NCBI GenBank assembly: GCA_023410535.1
Contig: JAEYPR010000031.1
Coordinates: 124,001 to 188,000, forward strand
Origin: Bacillota bacterium
GTDB taxonomy: Bacteria; Bacillota; UBA4882; UBA8346
DNA: 64,000 nucleotides
Reading direction: 5' to 3'
This document shows positions 8,547-15,650 of this stretch, one piece after another. The notes below the pieces were generated by a model. The model did no database searches. It had not been told where the DNA came from and saw nothing but the letters and a program-made list of their open reading frames with translations. Made by a program: the position numbers and the translations under genes. Each line of letters opens with the position of its first letter. Position 1 is the first letter of the stretch.

Positions 8547-8638
8547 GCCTGTCCTCCCGCCCGTTGGTGCATTAACAATAATATATTAAACTTTTGGTGC
8601 TATTTCAACAATGTTAAAGAAATTTCCGGTCGTTCCGC

Positions 8639-8665
8639 AATCTCATTTTTATGAAAAATGAGATT
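8639..8665. repeat. Perfect hairpin next to DnaA-box array A
   Basis: AATCTCATTTTT and AAAAATGAGATT form a 12-bp perfect stem around a 3-base loop, immediately left of the tandem array. No equivalent lies next to the second array, so its connection to the array is uncertain. Confidence 0.6.
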
Positions 8666-8668
8666 ACT

Positions 8669-8871
8669 GGATATGTGAATAAGTGAGCTTGCCGAGTCGT
8701 TCGGCAAGCTGGATATGTGAATAAGTAAGCTTGCTGGGTCGTTCGGCAAGCTGGATTTGTGGATAAGTAAGCTTGCTGAGTCGTTCGGCAAGCTGGATAT
8801 GTGAATAAGTCATCTATTTCTGTGGATAAACGGTGATGTTGAATATGGTAAAGGGATGGGGTTGTGGATAA
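8669..8871 (-). repeat. Tandem 42-bp array of DnaA boxes with hairpins (array A)
   Basis: Three complete 42-bp units (8669-8710, 8711-8752, 8753-8794) plus a partial one. Each unit has TGTGAATAA or TGTGGATAA, the reverse complement of the DnaA box TTATNCACA, followed by a hairpin of the type AGCTTGC...GCAAGCT. Boxes are at 8674, 8716, 8758, 8800, 8821 and 8863 (six in ~200 bases, all in one orientation). After the units comes a conserved tail, CATCTATTTCTGTGGATAA. An array with the same units and tail is at 28628-28914. No dnaA or dnaN gene is in the window. Candidate DnaA titration or regulatory site. Confidence 0.85.
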
Positions 8872-8917
8872 GTATGGTTGAAGGGACGGTAGGGTGAGGC
8901 GTTGGAGCGTCTGAACC

Positions 8918-8950
8918 AGGATTCCACGGATTCGCAGGATTAAAAGGATT
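8918..8950 (+). repeat. Phased GGATT repeats
   Basis: Four GGATT motifs (first G at 8919, 8928, 8937 and 8946) occur every 9 bases, close to one helical turn. Function unknown. The rest of 8872-9077, between array A and the riboswitch, shows nothing else I can identify. Confidence 0.4.
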
Positions 8951-9077
8951 TGGGAGTGGGTTTGGATGAGAAAATGAAGCGCCGGACCAAAATGTCGAAT
9001 GTGCAAAATACGGTTGCTTTTATTTAACTTGATTCAAAAGATGCAAAATGATAAGATTAACTTGCAATTTCATACAT

Positions 9078-9235
9078 TTAAGGTGTCCGAAATTTTCGGA
9101 TGAAAAGGGAAAGCGGTGCAAATCCGCCACAGCCCCCGCTACTGTGAGTGAGGATGCTCCAATTGAAAGAACCACTGGGCAACCGGGAAGGAAATTGGAT
9201 GCGGATGAATCACGAGTCAGGAGACCTGCCTGGTA
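9078..9235 (+). ncRNA. Cobalamin (AdoCbl-type) riboswitch upstream of metH
   Basis: Conserved blocks appear in order: GGGAAAGCGGTGCAAATCC, GCCACAGCCCCCGCTACTGT, the ACCACTGGGCAACCGGGAAGG region, and the B12-box side GATGAATCACGAGTCAGGAG, then ACCTGCC closing P1. A terminator follows at 9291. The gene unit downstream is the MetH activation-domain protein and metH, which is unusual because such riboswitches normally repress B12-independent genes. Confidence 0.94.
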
Positions 9236-9290
9236 TTTTCGATAATTTCCTTCGGCGGGAAGGCGGCGACGACCGGTGATCTATGCCTAT

Positions 9291-9325
9291 AAAGCCTTTC
9301 CGTTAACAGGAACGGGCTTTTTTTT
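9291..9325 (+). terminator. Riboswitch-associated terminator
   Basis: CCGTT/AACGG and AAAGC/GCTTT form a bulged stem followed by eight T residues. Placed ~55 bases after the cobalamin aptamer, it is the likely expression platform. About 190 bases of sequence without an evident gene separate it from the metH-activation gene. Confidence 0.75.
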
Positions 9326-9520
9326 ACTCCGACCCGAGGCAAGCAATGACTGATGAGTTCGAAAGAAGCTGGGCAGGTTGCTCCGCTTACGGCAGAATTT
9401 TAGCAGCGGTACGGACATGAGGTTGAAATAAAAAATAGATTGGCAATGATCGGTCCGCGAACTTTCGGATCCGGTTGTTGAGCGTTTAATATAGCGGTTC
9501 AGATATTGGAGGAAATCCTG

Positions 9521-10150
9521 ATGACCGGTTCGTCGATCCAATGCTTTTATAATATTCCGCTCGCTCCGAAACTGGAAAGCGTGTTAATTCGCTTGGGGAT
9601 CCCCAAAAACGCTTCAATCGACGCCGGCTTATCCGGAATGCTGGAAGAAGGGATGCGGCAGGCCAGAATTTTATGCCACCCTACCGGATTATACCTCCCG
9701 TTAAAAATTTCCCAACGAACCTTGGATTTCGTTACACTCGAAAATGAAATCAATTTTCAAAGCCAATCGCTGTCCCGATTGTTGCAAAATAGCGCGGAAA
9801 CGGTTTTAATGGCGGCTACGGTAGGACCGGAAATCGTTGACGCAATTATGAATGAGATTACGCAAAAAGATGCGGCCCTGGGAGTAATCCTCGATGCCAT
9901 CGCCTCGGAAACGGCCGATGCCATCTTGGACTGGATGATGGATTATTTAAATACCTTGCTCGCCAAAAAGGGCCGGAAACTGACCAAACATCGCTATAGC
10001 CCGGGTTATGGAGATTTGCCGTTGGTATACCAAAAACCGATTTTTGAAACATTAAAACTAAGTGAAGTCGGGATCAACCTTACCGAGAAATATATGTTGG
10101 TTCCGGAGAAATCGGTCATCGCCATCGCGGGAATTGAACCAAAGGAGTAA
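9521..10150 (+). CDS. Stand-alone methionine synthase activation-domain protein
   Basis: 209 residues resembling the SAM-binding reactivation domain of MetH: the C-terminal half contains HRYSPGYGDLP, FETLKLSEVGINLTEKYMLVP and EKSVIAIAGI, typical of the short Bacillota version of this domain. In Escherichia coli this domain is the C-terminus of MetH and allows reductive remethylation of inactive cob(II)alamin. The MetH encoded next lacks that domain, so this protein should serve it in trans. Start ATG 9521 has GGAGG at 9508-9512. The gap to metH is 8 bases, indicating one operon. Confidence 0.88.
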   Translation: MTGSSIQCFYNIPLAPKLESVLIRLGIPKNASIDAGLSGMLEEGMRQARILCHPTGLYLPLKISQRTLDFVTLENEINFQSQSLSRLLQNSAETVLMAATVGPEIVDAIMNEITQKDAALGVILDAIASETADAILDWMMDYLNTLLAKKGRKLTKHRYSPGYGDLPLVYQKPIFETLKLSEVGINLTEKYMLVPEKSVIAIAGIEPKE

Positions 10151-10158
10151 TCGAGACC

Positions 10159-12588
10159 ATGGATAAAACGGCTTTTTATAATTTTATCAATCACCGGTTT
10201 GTTTTGCTTGACGGCGCAACAGGAACGGAACTGCAGAAACGGAACATGCCCAAGGGAGTTTGCCCCGAACAATGGGTAGCGGAACATCCGGAGATCATTT
10301 TAGCGATTCAAAATCAATACGTAGAAGCGGGTTCGGATATTATTTACACTTGCACATTCGGCGGCAACCGGATCAAACTGGCAGAGTTCGGCTTGGGAGA
10401 TTCAGTGGTTGGCCTGAATCAAAAATTGGCCGCATTGTCCAAGCAAGCTGCCGGAGCAAAAGCGTTGGTGGCCGGTGATCTCGCCCCGACCGGCAGCATG
10501 ATCGAACCGTTGGGGAATTTGCCCTTTGAGGAGTGTGTGGCGGTTTACAAAGAGCAAATCCAAGGGTTGTTGGCCGGCGGTGTCGATCTTTTCACGATTG
10601 AGACCATGATGGATATTCAGGAAGCCCGGGCGGCGCTGATCGCCGTGAAAGAAATGTGCGATCTTCCGGTCCTTGTTTCTATGACTTTCGATCAGGGGCA
10701 GCGATCCTTAACGGGAACAGACCCGGTAACGGCCTTAATTACCCTGCAAAGTCTGGGCGCGGATGTAGTGGGCTGCAATTGTTCCACCGGCCCGGCGGAA
10801 ATGGCGGCTTTGATCGCGCAGATGAAACCGTATGCCCGGGTGCCGCTGCTCGCCAAACCGAATGCCGGTTTACCAAGGCTGATCAACGGTGTTACCGTGT
10901 TCGATATGGACGTGGCGGAATTTGCCGGCTACGCTGACGTTCTGATCGATGCCGGCGTCAGTTTCCTCGGAGGGTGTTGCGGTACAACCCCCGAGTATAT
11001 CCGGGAACTAAAAAATAAAACCGCGGGACAAAGCCGACCGGCGTCTGCTAGCCCCATGTTTAGCGGAGTAACGTCAGCCCGAAAAACTATCTTCTTTGGG
11101 ATGGACCATCCTGTCAAAGTGGTGGGCGAACGGATCAATCCGACCGGCAAGAAAAAACTGCAAGAGGAACTTAAAAACGGCTTAACTCAAGAAGTCCGGC
11201 GGTTGACGATGGAACAAACCCAAAATGGGGCGGAGATCCTGGATGTCAATGTCGGCATGCCGGGAATCGACGAAAAACAAGTGATGACCGAAATTACCAC
11301 CTTGTTAAGCAGTTTTACCGATGCGCCGCTCTGTCTGGATTCTTCGTCCCCCGCAGTGTTGGAAGCGGCCTTGCGGTTATATCCGGGACGCGCGTTAATT
11401 AATTCGATTTCGCTGGAAAAGGAGAAGATCGAAAAACTCCTGCCCCTCGCCGCGAAGTATGGGTCCATGTTTATATTGCTGCCCGTCAGTGATGAGGGGG
11501 TGCCGGGGACGAACGAAAAACGGCGCGAGATTATCGGGGAGGTTTTCCGGAATGCTCAAAAATATGGGTTTCGCAAAGAGGACGTGGTCGTCGACGGCTT
11601 GGTAATGACCGTATCCTCCAATCAACAAGCGGCCCTAGAAACTTTGAGTCAGATCGAATGGTGCGCCCGGGAATTCGGGTCGCCTTCCATCGTCGGCCTC
11701 TCGAACATATCCTTCGGTCTACCGGAACGAAGCTGGGTCAATGCGGCTTTTTTGGCCATGGCGATCGGACGGGGATTGACTTTAGCGATCGCTAATCCGT
11801 CCAGTGAGCTGTTGATGGGAATCAAGCTGGCTTCCGATGTCTTAACCACCCGCGATCGCGATAGTCTACGCTATATTGCCAGATTTGCACAAGGTGAAAA
11901 ACAATCTTCCGGGAATGTTGCTGAACCGGAGGTACTGTCAATTCGGGAAAAAATTTACCGGGCGGTGCTGAGGGGGGAGAAGGAGGATATCCATCCGCTG
12001 ATCGATCAGGCGTTGCAAGAGGCGGTTCTGCCTGGAGAAATTGTTGATAATTGTATGATCCCGGCCATTAATGAAGTCGGCCAATTGTTCGATGCCAAAA
12101 AATATTATTTGCCGCAACTTATCCGGAGCGCCGAGACGATGAAATTGGGTTTTGACAAGATTGAACCGTTGATTGAGGTCGATCAAAAAAGCAGTAAGTC
12201 GGGCGCGGCCAAAATAGTGTTGGCTACGGTAAAAGGCGATGTTCACGATATCGGGAAAAATATCGTGGGCTTAATGTTGAAAAACTATGGTTTTCTTGTA
12301 TACGATTTGGGTAAAGACGTAAGCGCGGACCGGATTGTGGCGGAAGCAAAAACGGTTGGCGCGGAAATTGTCGGAATGTCCGCGTTAATGACGACAACGA
12401 TGACGGAGATGAAAGAAGTCATCCAATTGGCGCGGCGGGAAGGACTCAAATGCCGAATTATGGTCGGCGGGGCAGTGGTCAATGAAGATTACGCCCGGGA
12501 AATCGGCGCCGACGGTTATGCCAAGGATGCCTACGAAGCCGTGAAATTGGCTCGGAAATTAATCTGGGGAGAATTTGGATTTGCATAA
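10159..12588 (+). CDS. metH: Cobalamin-dependent methionine synthase MetH (without activation domain)
   Basis: Transfers methyl from methyltetrahydrofolate to homocysteine through B12. 809 residues in the order homocysteine-binding barrel (zinc ligands in VGCNCS and GGCCGTTPEY, residues ~1-290), pterin-binding barrel (VVGERINPTGKKK, ~320-590), cobalamin cap and B12-binding domain with GDVHDIGKNIV, whose His is the lower axial ligand. The C-terminal activation module is missing and is supplied by the preceding gene. The unit lies behind a cobalamin riboswitch and ends in a terminator. metE, the B12-free alternative, lies convergent. Confidence 0.95.
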   Translation: MDKTAFYNFINHRFVLLDGATGTELQKRNMPKGVCPEQWVAEHPEIILAIQNQYVEAGSDIIYTCTFGGNRIKLAEFGLGDSVVGLNQKLAALSKQAAGAKALVAGDLAPTGSMIEPLGNLPFEECVAVYKEQIQGLLAGGVDLFTIETMMDIQEARAALIAVKEMCDLPVLVSMTFDQGQRSLTGTDPVTALITLQSLGADVVGCNCSTGPAEMAALIAQMKPYARVPLLAKPNAGLPRLINGVTVFDMDVAEFAGYADVLIDAGVSFLGGCCGTTPEYIRELKNKTAGQSRPASASPMFSGVTSARKTIFFGMDHPVKVVGERINPTGKKKLQEELKNGLTQEVRRLTMEQTQNGAEILDVNVGMPGIDEKQVMTEITTLLSSFTDAPLCLDSSSPAVLEAALRLYPGRALINSISLEKEKIEKLLPLAAKYGSMFILLPVSDEGVPGTNEKRREIIGEVFRNAQKYGFRKEDVVVDGLVMTVSSNQQAALETLSQIEWCAREFGSPSIVGLSNISFGLPERSWVNAAFLAMAIGRGLTLAIANPSSELLMGIKLASDVLTTRDRDSLRYIARFAQGEKQSSGNVAEPEVLSIREKIYRAVLRGEKEDIHPLIDQALQEAVLPGEIVDNCMIPAINEVGQLFDAKKYYLPQLIRSAETMKLGFDKIEPLIEVDQKSSKSGAAKIVLATVKGDVHDIGKNIVGLMLKNYGFLVYDLGKDVSADRIVAEAKTVGAEIVGMSALMTTTMTEMKEVIQLARREGLKCRIMVGGAVVNEDYAREIGADGYAKDAYEAVKLARKLIWGEFGFA

Positions 12589-12589
12589 C

Positions 12590-12634
12590 CAGAGTATTTC
12601 ATGCAAGAATTATCCGCTAGTAAACTCTGTTTTT
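12590..12634 (+). terminator. Terminator after metH
   Basis: CAGAGT (12590-12595) pairs with ACTCTG (12624-12629), followed by TTTTT. The stem is short and the loop long, so the call is moderate. Confidence 0.5.
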
Positions 12635-12682
12635 CGCTACGATGACACGATTCATATTTACCGGGGTAATTTCCGGTCCACT

Positions 12683-12722
12683 AAAAAACCCGGATGTTCA
12701 CGAAAAGAGCATCCGGGTTTAG
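12683..12722 (-). terminator. Terminator between convergent metE and metH
   Basis: AAACCCGGATG and CATCCGGGTTT make an 11-bp stem. On the minus strand it is followed by a T-run, so it mainly ends metE; it could also act on the plus strand. Confidence 0.85.
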
Positions 12723-12749
12723 CTTTATCGACCGAAATAACTTGAATTA

Positions 12750-15050
12750 TTAATCACTTTCCGGGTCGTCCGCCAATTCCTCCCGTAGCTCTTGGGCTGC
12801 GGCAGTCAGGTTGCTTAGGCTGGCAAGAGTCTCCTCCATTCCCCGGGTTTTTAACCCGCAATCCGGATTCACCCACAATTTTTCCCGCGGTATCTTGACC
12901 AGCATCTGCCGGAGAATTTCCTTTAACTCCTCTTTTCCCGGGACTCTCGAAGAATGGATATCATAGATGCCGGGCCCGGTTTCCATCGGAAAACCGCAGG
13001 AATTCAAGGCATCGAGAATGGAAAGATCGGAGCGGGCTGCTTCAAAGGTGAAAACGTCGGCGTCTAGAGCCGCGATCGCGGGGATAATTGCTGCAAACTC
13101 ACTATAGCACATGTGCGTATGAATTTGTGTCTCCGGCAGGACCGCCGTATGAGTCAACCGAAAGGCGCGAATCGCCCAATCGAAGTAGCTGTCCCAATCT
13201 GTCTTGCGCAATGGTAGTTTCTCGCGAAAAGCCGCTTCGTCAATTTGAATGATCCGGATGCCCGCAGCTTCCAAATCCAAGACTTCCGCCCGGATGGCCC
13301 AGGCAATTTGATAGGCAATTTCGCGTAAGTCCAGATCTTCTCGGGGAAAAGACCAGTTCAAAATGGTCACCGGGCCGGTCAGCATACCCTTCACCGGCTT
13401 CGTAGTCAGGCTTTGGGCATAATGAATCGTATCGACGGTGATGGGCTTCGTCCGCCGCACGTCGCCGAAGATGATTGGCGGTTTGACGCAACGGGTTCCG
13501 TAAGACTGGACCCACCCGTTGTTGGTGAAGAGGAAACCCGATAGATTTTCGCCGAAATATTCGACCATGTCGTTCCGTTCAAATTCGCCGTGGACCAAAA
13601 CATCCAAGCCAATCTCGTCCTGCAGGCGAACGGTGGCGGCAATCATTTCCCCGATGGCGGCCTGGTACTGTTCGGCGTTGATCGCTCCGTCCCGGTAGGA
13701 ACGGCGCAGTTTGCGAACCTCGGACGTTTGAGGGAAGGACCCAATCGTTGTTGTAGGCAACAGCGGCAGCTTAAGCCAGGCGCGTTGAACGGTTCGGCGT
13801 TCACTGAATGGCGGGTTCCGAATAAAGTCAGTTTCGGATAGACTGGCGACCTGCTCCCGGATGGCCGGGATTTCATTGGCGGGGTCATTTTTTTTAGCCG
13901 CGATGATTGCCGTATTAGCGGCCAATCTTGGGTCGGTTTGATAATCGGCCAGTTCCCAAAGCGCTGCAATGGTCCGTAATTCTTCGAGTTTCTCCTCAGC
14001 GAAGGCCAGCTGCTTCCGGTGCCCGGGCTGCAAATGTCGCTCAGATTGCAGCGAATAAGGTAGATGTAACAGGGAACAAGAAGTACTTAACACGAGCTGC
14101 TTCCGGTCAATTGCTCCGGCGAGGCGCTCCAGCGTCGTTAGCGTCGCGCGGAAATCATTGACCCAGATGTTTTTGCCATTGATCACCCCGGCGAAGAGCA
14201 GCTTGCCCGCAGGAAAACCATTAGCAGTGATCAGATCCATGTTTTGACTGCCTTCCGCAAAGTCCAGGCCGATTCCGTCAAAATCCAGCGCCATTAATTG
14301 TTGATAGACATCGCGGACATCTCCAAAATAGGTTTGGAGCAAAATATGCAGATTGAGTTTATGGGGGAGCAGACTTTGATAAATGGCTTCAAACAGTTGA
14401 ACCTCCTCCGGAGTCAGATCGGTGACAAGCGCCGGTTCATCCAACTGGACCCATTGGACGTGAAGCGCGTTGAACCGGGCGAAGATTTCCCGGTAAACTC
14501 CGCTGATTGCTGCGACGTAATCATACTGTTCCATTTCAACTTTGGCCAACTTTAAAAAAGTGAAGGGCCCGATCAGGACCGGCTTGGTCTCAATGCCCAG
14601 GGAAAGGGCCTCTTGATATTCGAGAAAGGGTTTGGCGCTGTTTAGTTTGAGTTCCATTCCCGCTTCCAGCGTGGGGACGAGGTAATGGTAATTGGTGTTG
14701 AACCACTTTCGCAACGGTAGTGCTTTTACATCGCGGTTCCGTTCCTGATAGCCCTTGGCCATGGCAAAGTAAGTGTCCAAAGGGTTCAGCGCTAATTGGC
14801 GGTACCGTTCGGGAATCGCGTTCAATAAAAAGGCGGTATCTAGCATTGTATCATAAAATGAAAAATCATTAGAAGGAATGAAATCAACCCGGTGCTCCCG
14901 TTGGTAGGACCAATGCCGCGCCCGAAGCTCCGCCGCATTTTTTTGCAACACGTCAGCGGATAGTTGATGGGAAAAATAGCTTTCAGTCCATTTCTTTAAT
15001 TCGCGCTGCGCGCCGATTCTCGGGTAACTGATTACGGAAATCTTTGACAT
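12750..15050 (-). CDS. metE: Cobalamin-independent methionine synthase MetE
   Basis: Transfers methyl directly from methyltetrahydrofolate polyglutamate to homocysteine, no B12 needed. 766 residues, the normal two-barrel length: the N-terminal barrel starts SVISYPRIGAQRELKKW, and the C-terminal catalytic barrel contains TTTIGSFPQTSEVR, QIDEAAFREKLPL, HTHMCYSEF (zinc ligands H and C) and NPDCGLKTR (second Cys). The ATG at 15050 is preceded by GAGGAGGAG. A cobalamin riboswitch and attenuator lie upstream, which should switch metE off when B12 is available. Confidence 0.96.
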   Translation of the reverse strand: MSKISVISYPRIGAQRELKKWTESYFSHQLSADVLQKNAAELRARHWSYQREHRVDFIPSNDFSFYDTMLDTAFLLNAIPERYRQLALNPLDTYFAMAKGYQERNRDVKALPLRKWFNTNYHYLVPTLEAGMELKLNSAKPFLEYQEALSLGIETKPVLIGPFTFLKLAKVEMEQYDYVAAISGVYREIFARFNALHVQWVQLDEPALVTDLTPEEVQLFEAIYQSLLPHKLNLHILLQTYFGDVRDVYQQLMALDFDGIGLDFAEGSQNMDLITANGFPAGKLLFAGVINGKNIWVNDFRATLTTLERLAGAIDRKQLVLSTSCSLLHLPYSLQSERHLQPGHRKQLAFAEEKLEELRTIAALWELADYQTDPRLAANTAIIAAKKNDPANEIPAIREQVASLSETDFIRNPPFSERRTVQRAWLKLPLLPTTTIGSFPQTSEVRKLRRSYRDGAINAEQYQAAIGEMIAATVRLQDEIGLDVLVHGEFERNDMVEYFGENLSGFLFTNNGWVQSYGTRCVKPPIIFGDVRRTKPITVDTIHYAQSLTTKPVKGMLTGPVTILNWSFPREDLDLREIAYQIAWAIRAEVLDLEAAGIRIIQIDEAAFREKLPLRKTDWDSYFDWAIRAFRLTHTAVLPETQIHTHMCYSEFAAIIPAIAALDADVFTFEAARSDLSILDALNSCGFPMETGPGIYDIHSSRVPGKEELKEILRQMLVKIPREKLWVNPDCGLKTRGMEETLASLSNLTAAAQELREELADDPESD

Positions 15051-15065
15051 GGAATCTCCTCCTCG

Positions 15066-15108
15066 CAAAAAAATAAAAGCCCCCGACGGAATGAACGTCA
15101 AGAGGCTC
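15066..15108 (-). terminator. Attenuator terminator in the metE leader
   Basis: On the minus strand AGCCTCTTGACG pairs with CGTCGGGGGCT, followed by TTTTATTTTTTT. It lies between the cobalamin aptamer and the metE ribosome binding site, the expected place for a transcription-termination platform. Confidence 0.8.
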
Positions 15109-15183
15109 TAACGCTACCCCATCAGGGCAGAATTAACCGCAATTGACACCCCCTATCTTCCGTAGAGTGAATGGTGTATTAGC

Positions 15184-15350
15184 ATAGGCAGGTCTTCTGA
15201 CTCCGGATCATCAGCTTTCCATTGTCTTCCCGGTGAGTCCAGTGACATTTTATGTGGAAAGCTTCTCCGATACAGCGGCGGGACCGTGCAGGAATTGCAC
15301 CTGCTTCCCTTTTCAGCCGAGCAAAGCCAAGGCTTTCTTGGCCACCTATT
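15184..15350 (-). ncRNA. Cobalamin riboswitch upstream of metE
   Basis: Read on the minus strand, the blocks are GGGAAGCAGGTGCAATTCC, TGCACGGTCCCGCCGCTGTA, CACTGGACTCACCGGGAAG, then GATGATCCGGAGTCAGAAG and ACCTGCCT. These are the standard cobalamin-riboswitch elements including the B12 box. The aptamer precedes a terminator and metE, the classic arrangement for B12 repression. Confidence 0.95.
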
Positions 15351-15471
15351 GCTTAAATTATACCAAATATTATCATGCGTTCAAAATTGCGTCAAGAGCG
15401 GATGCTACTGCTTCCTGTGCCGATAGCCGAAAAAACGGCCTCGACTATGATGGAGTCTGAACTTTAAATCA

Positions 15472-15517
15472 ACATATAGTATTTCATGGTTTATATAAAC
15501 ACAATATATAGTATTTT
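15472..15517 (+). promoter_or_regulatory. Pair of NrdR boxes upstream of nrdD
   Basis: ACATATAGTATT (15472-15483) and ACACAATATATAGTATT (15499-15515) resemble the NrdR-box consensus acaCwATATaTwGtgt. Equivalent bases are 32 apart, three helical turns, the spacing known for NrdR pairs. NrdR would repress class III reductase when dATP is high. nrdR itself is not in the window. Confidence 0.75.
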
Positions 15518-15650
15518 TTGGTTGAAAATATTATTCAACCATGGTAAAATTTAAATGCATTTCGGGTTGATTCCGTTATGGTTCAACCAATTCCGCAGGA
15601 ACTTATCAATTAATACTCGACCAGTGATCAAAGGAAAGAAGTGGTGTTTG

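Noticed and set aside
8639..8871. CRISPR array
   Set aside because: The units are contiguous with no unique spacers, and no cas genes are nearby.
8639..8871. Chromosomal replication origin oriC
   Set aside because: The boxes fit, but there is no dnaA, dnaN or AT-rich unwinding region next to them, and a second equal array lies 20 kb away.
8600..9006. Minus-strand reading frames with repeated LPNDSASLLIHK-type peptides
   Set aside because: They arise because the DNA unit is 42 bases, a multiple of three. There is no ribosome binding site, the same occurs in the second array, and the conserved parts are DnaA boxes and hairpins, not codons.
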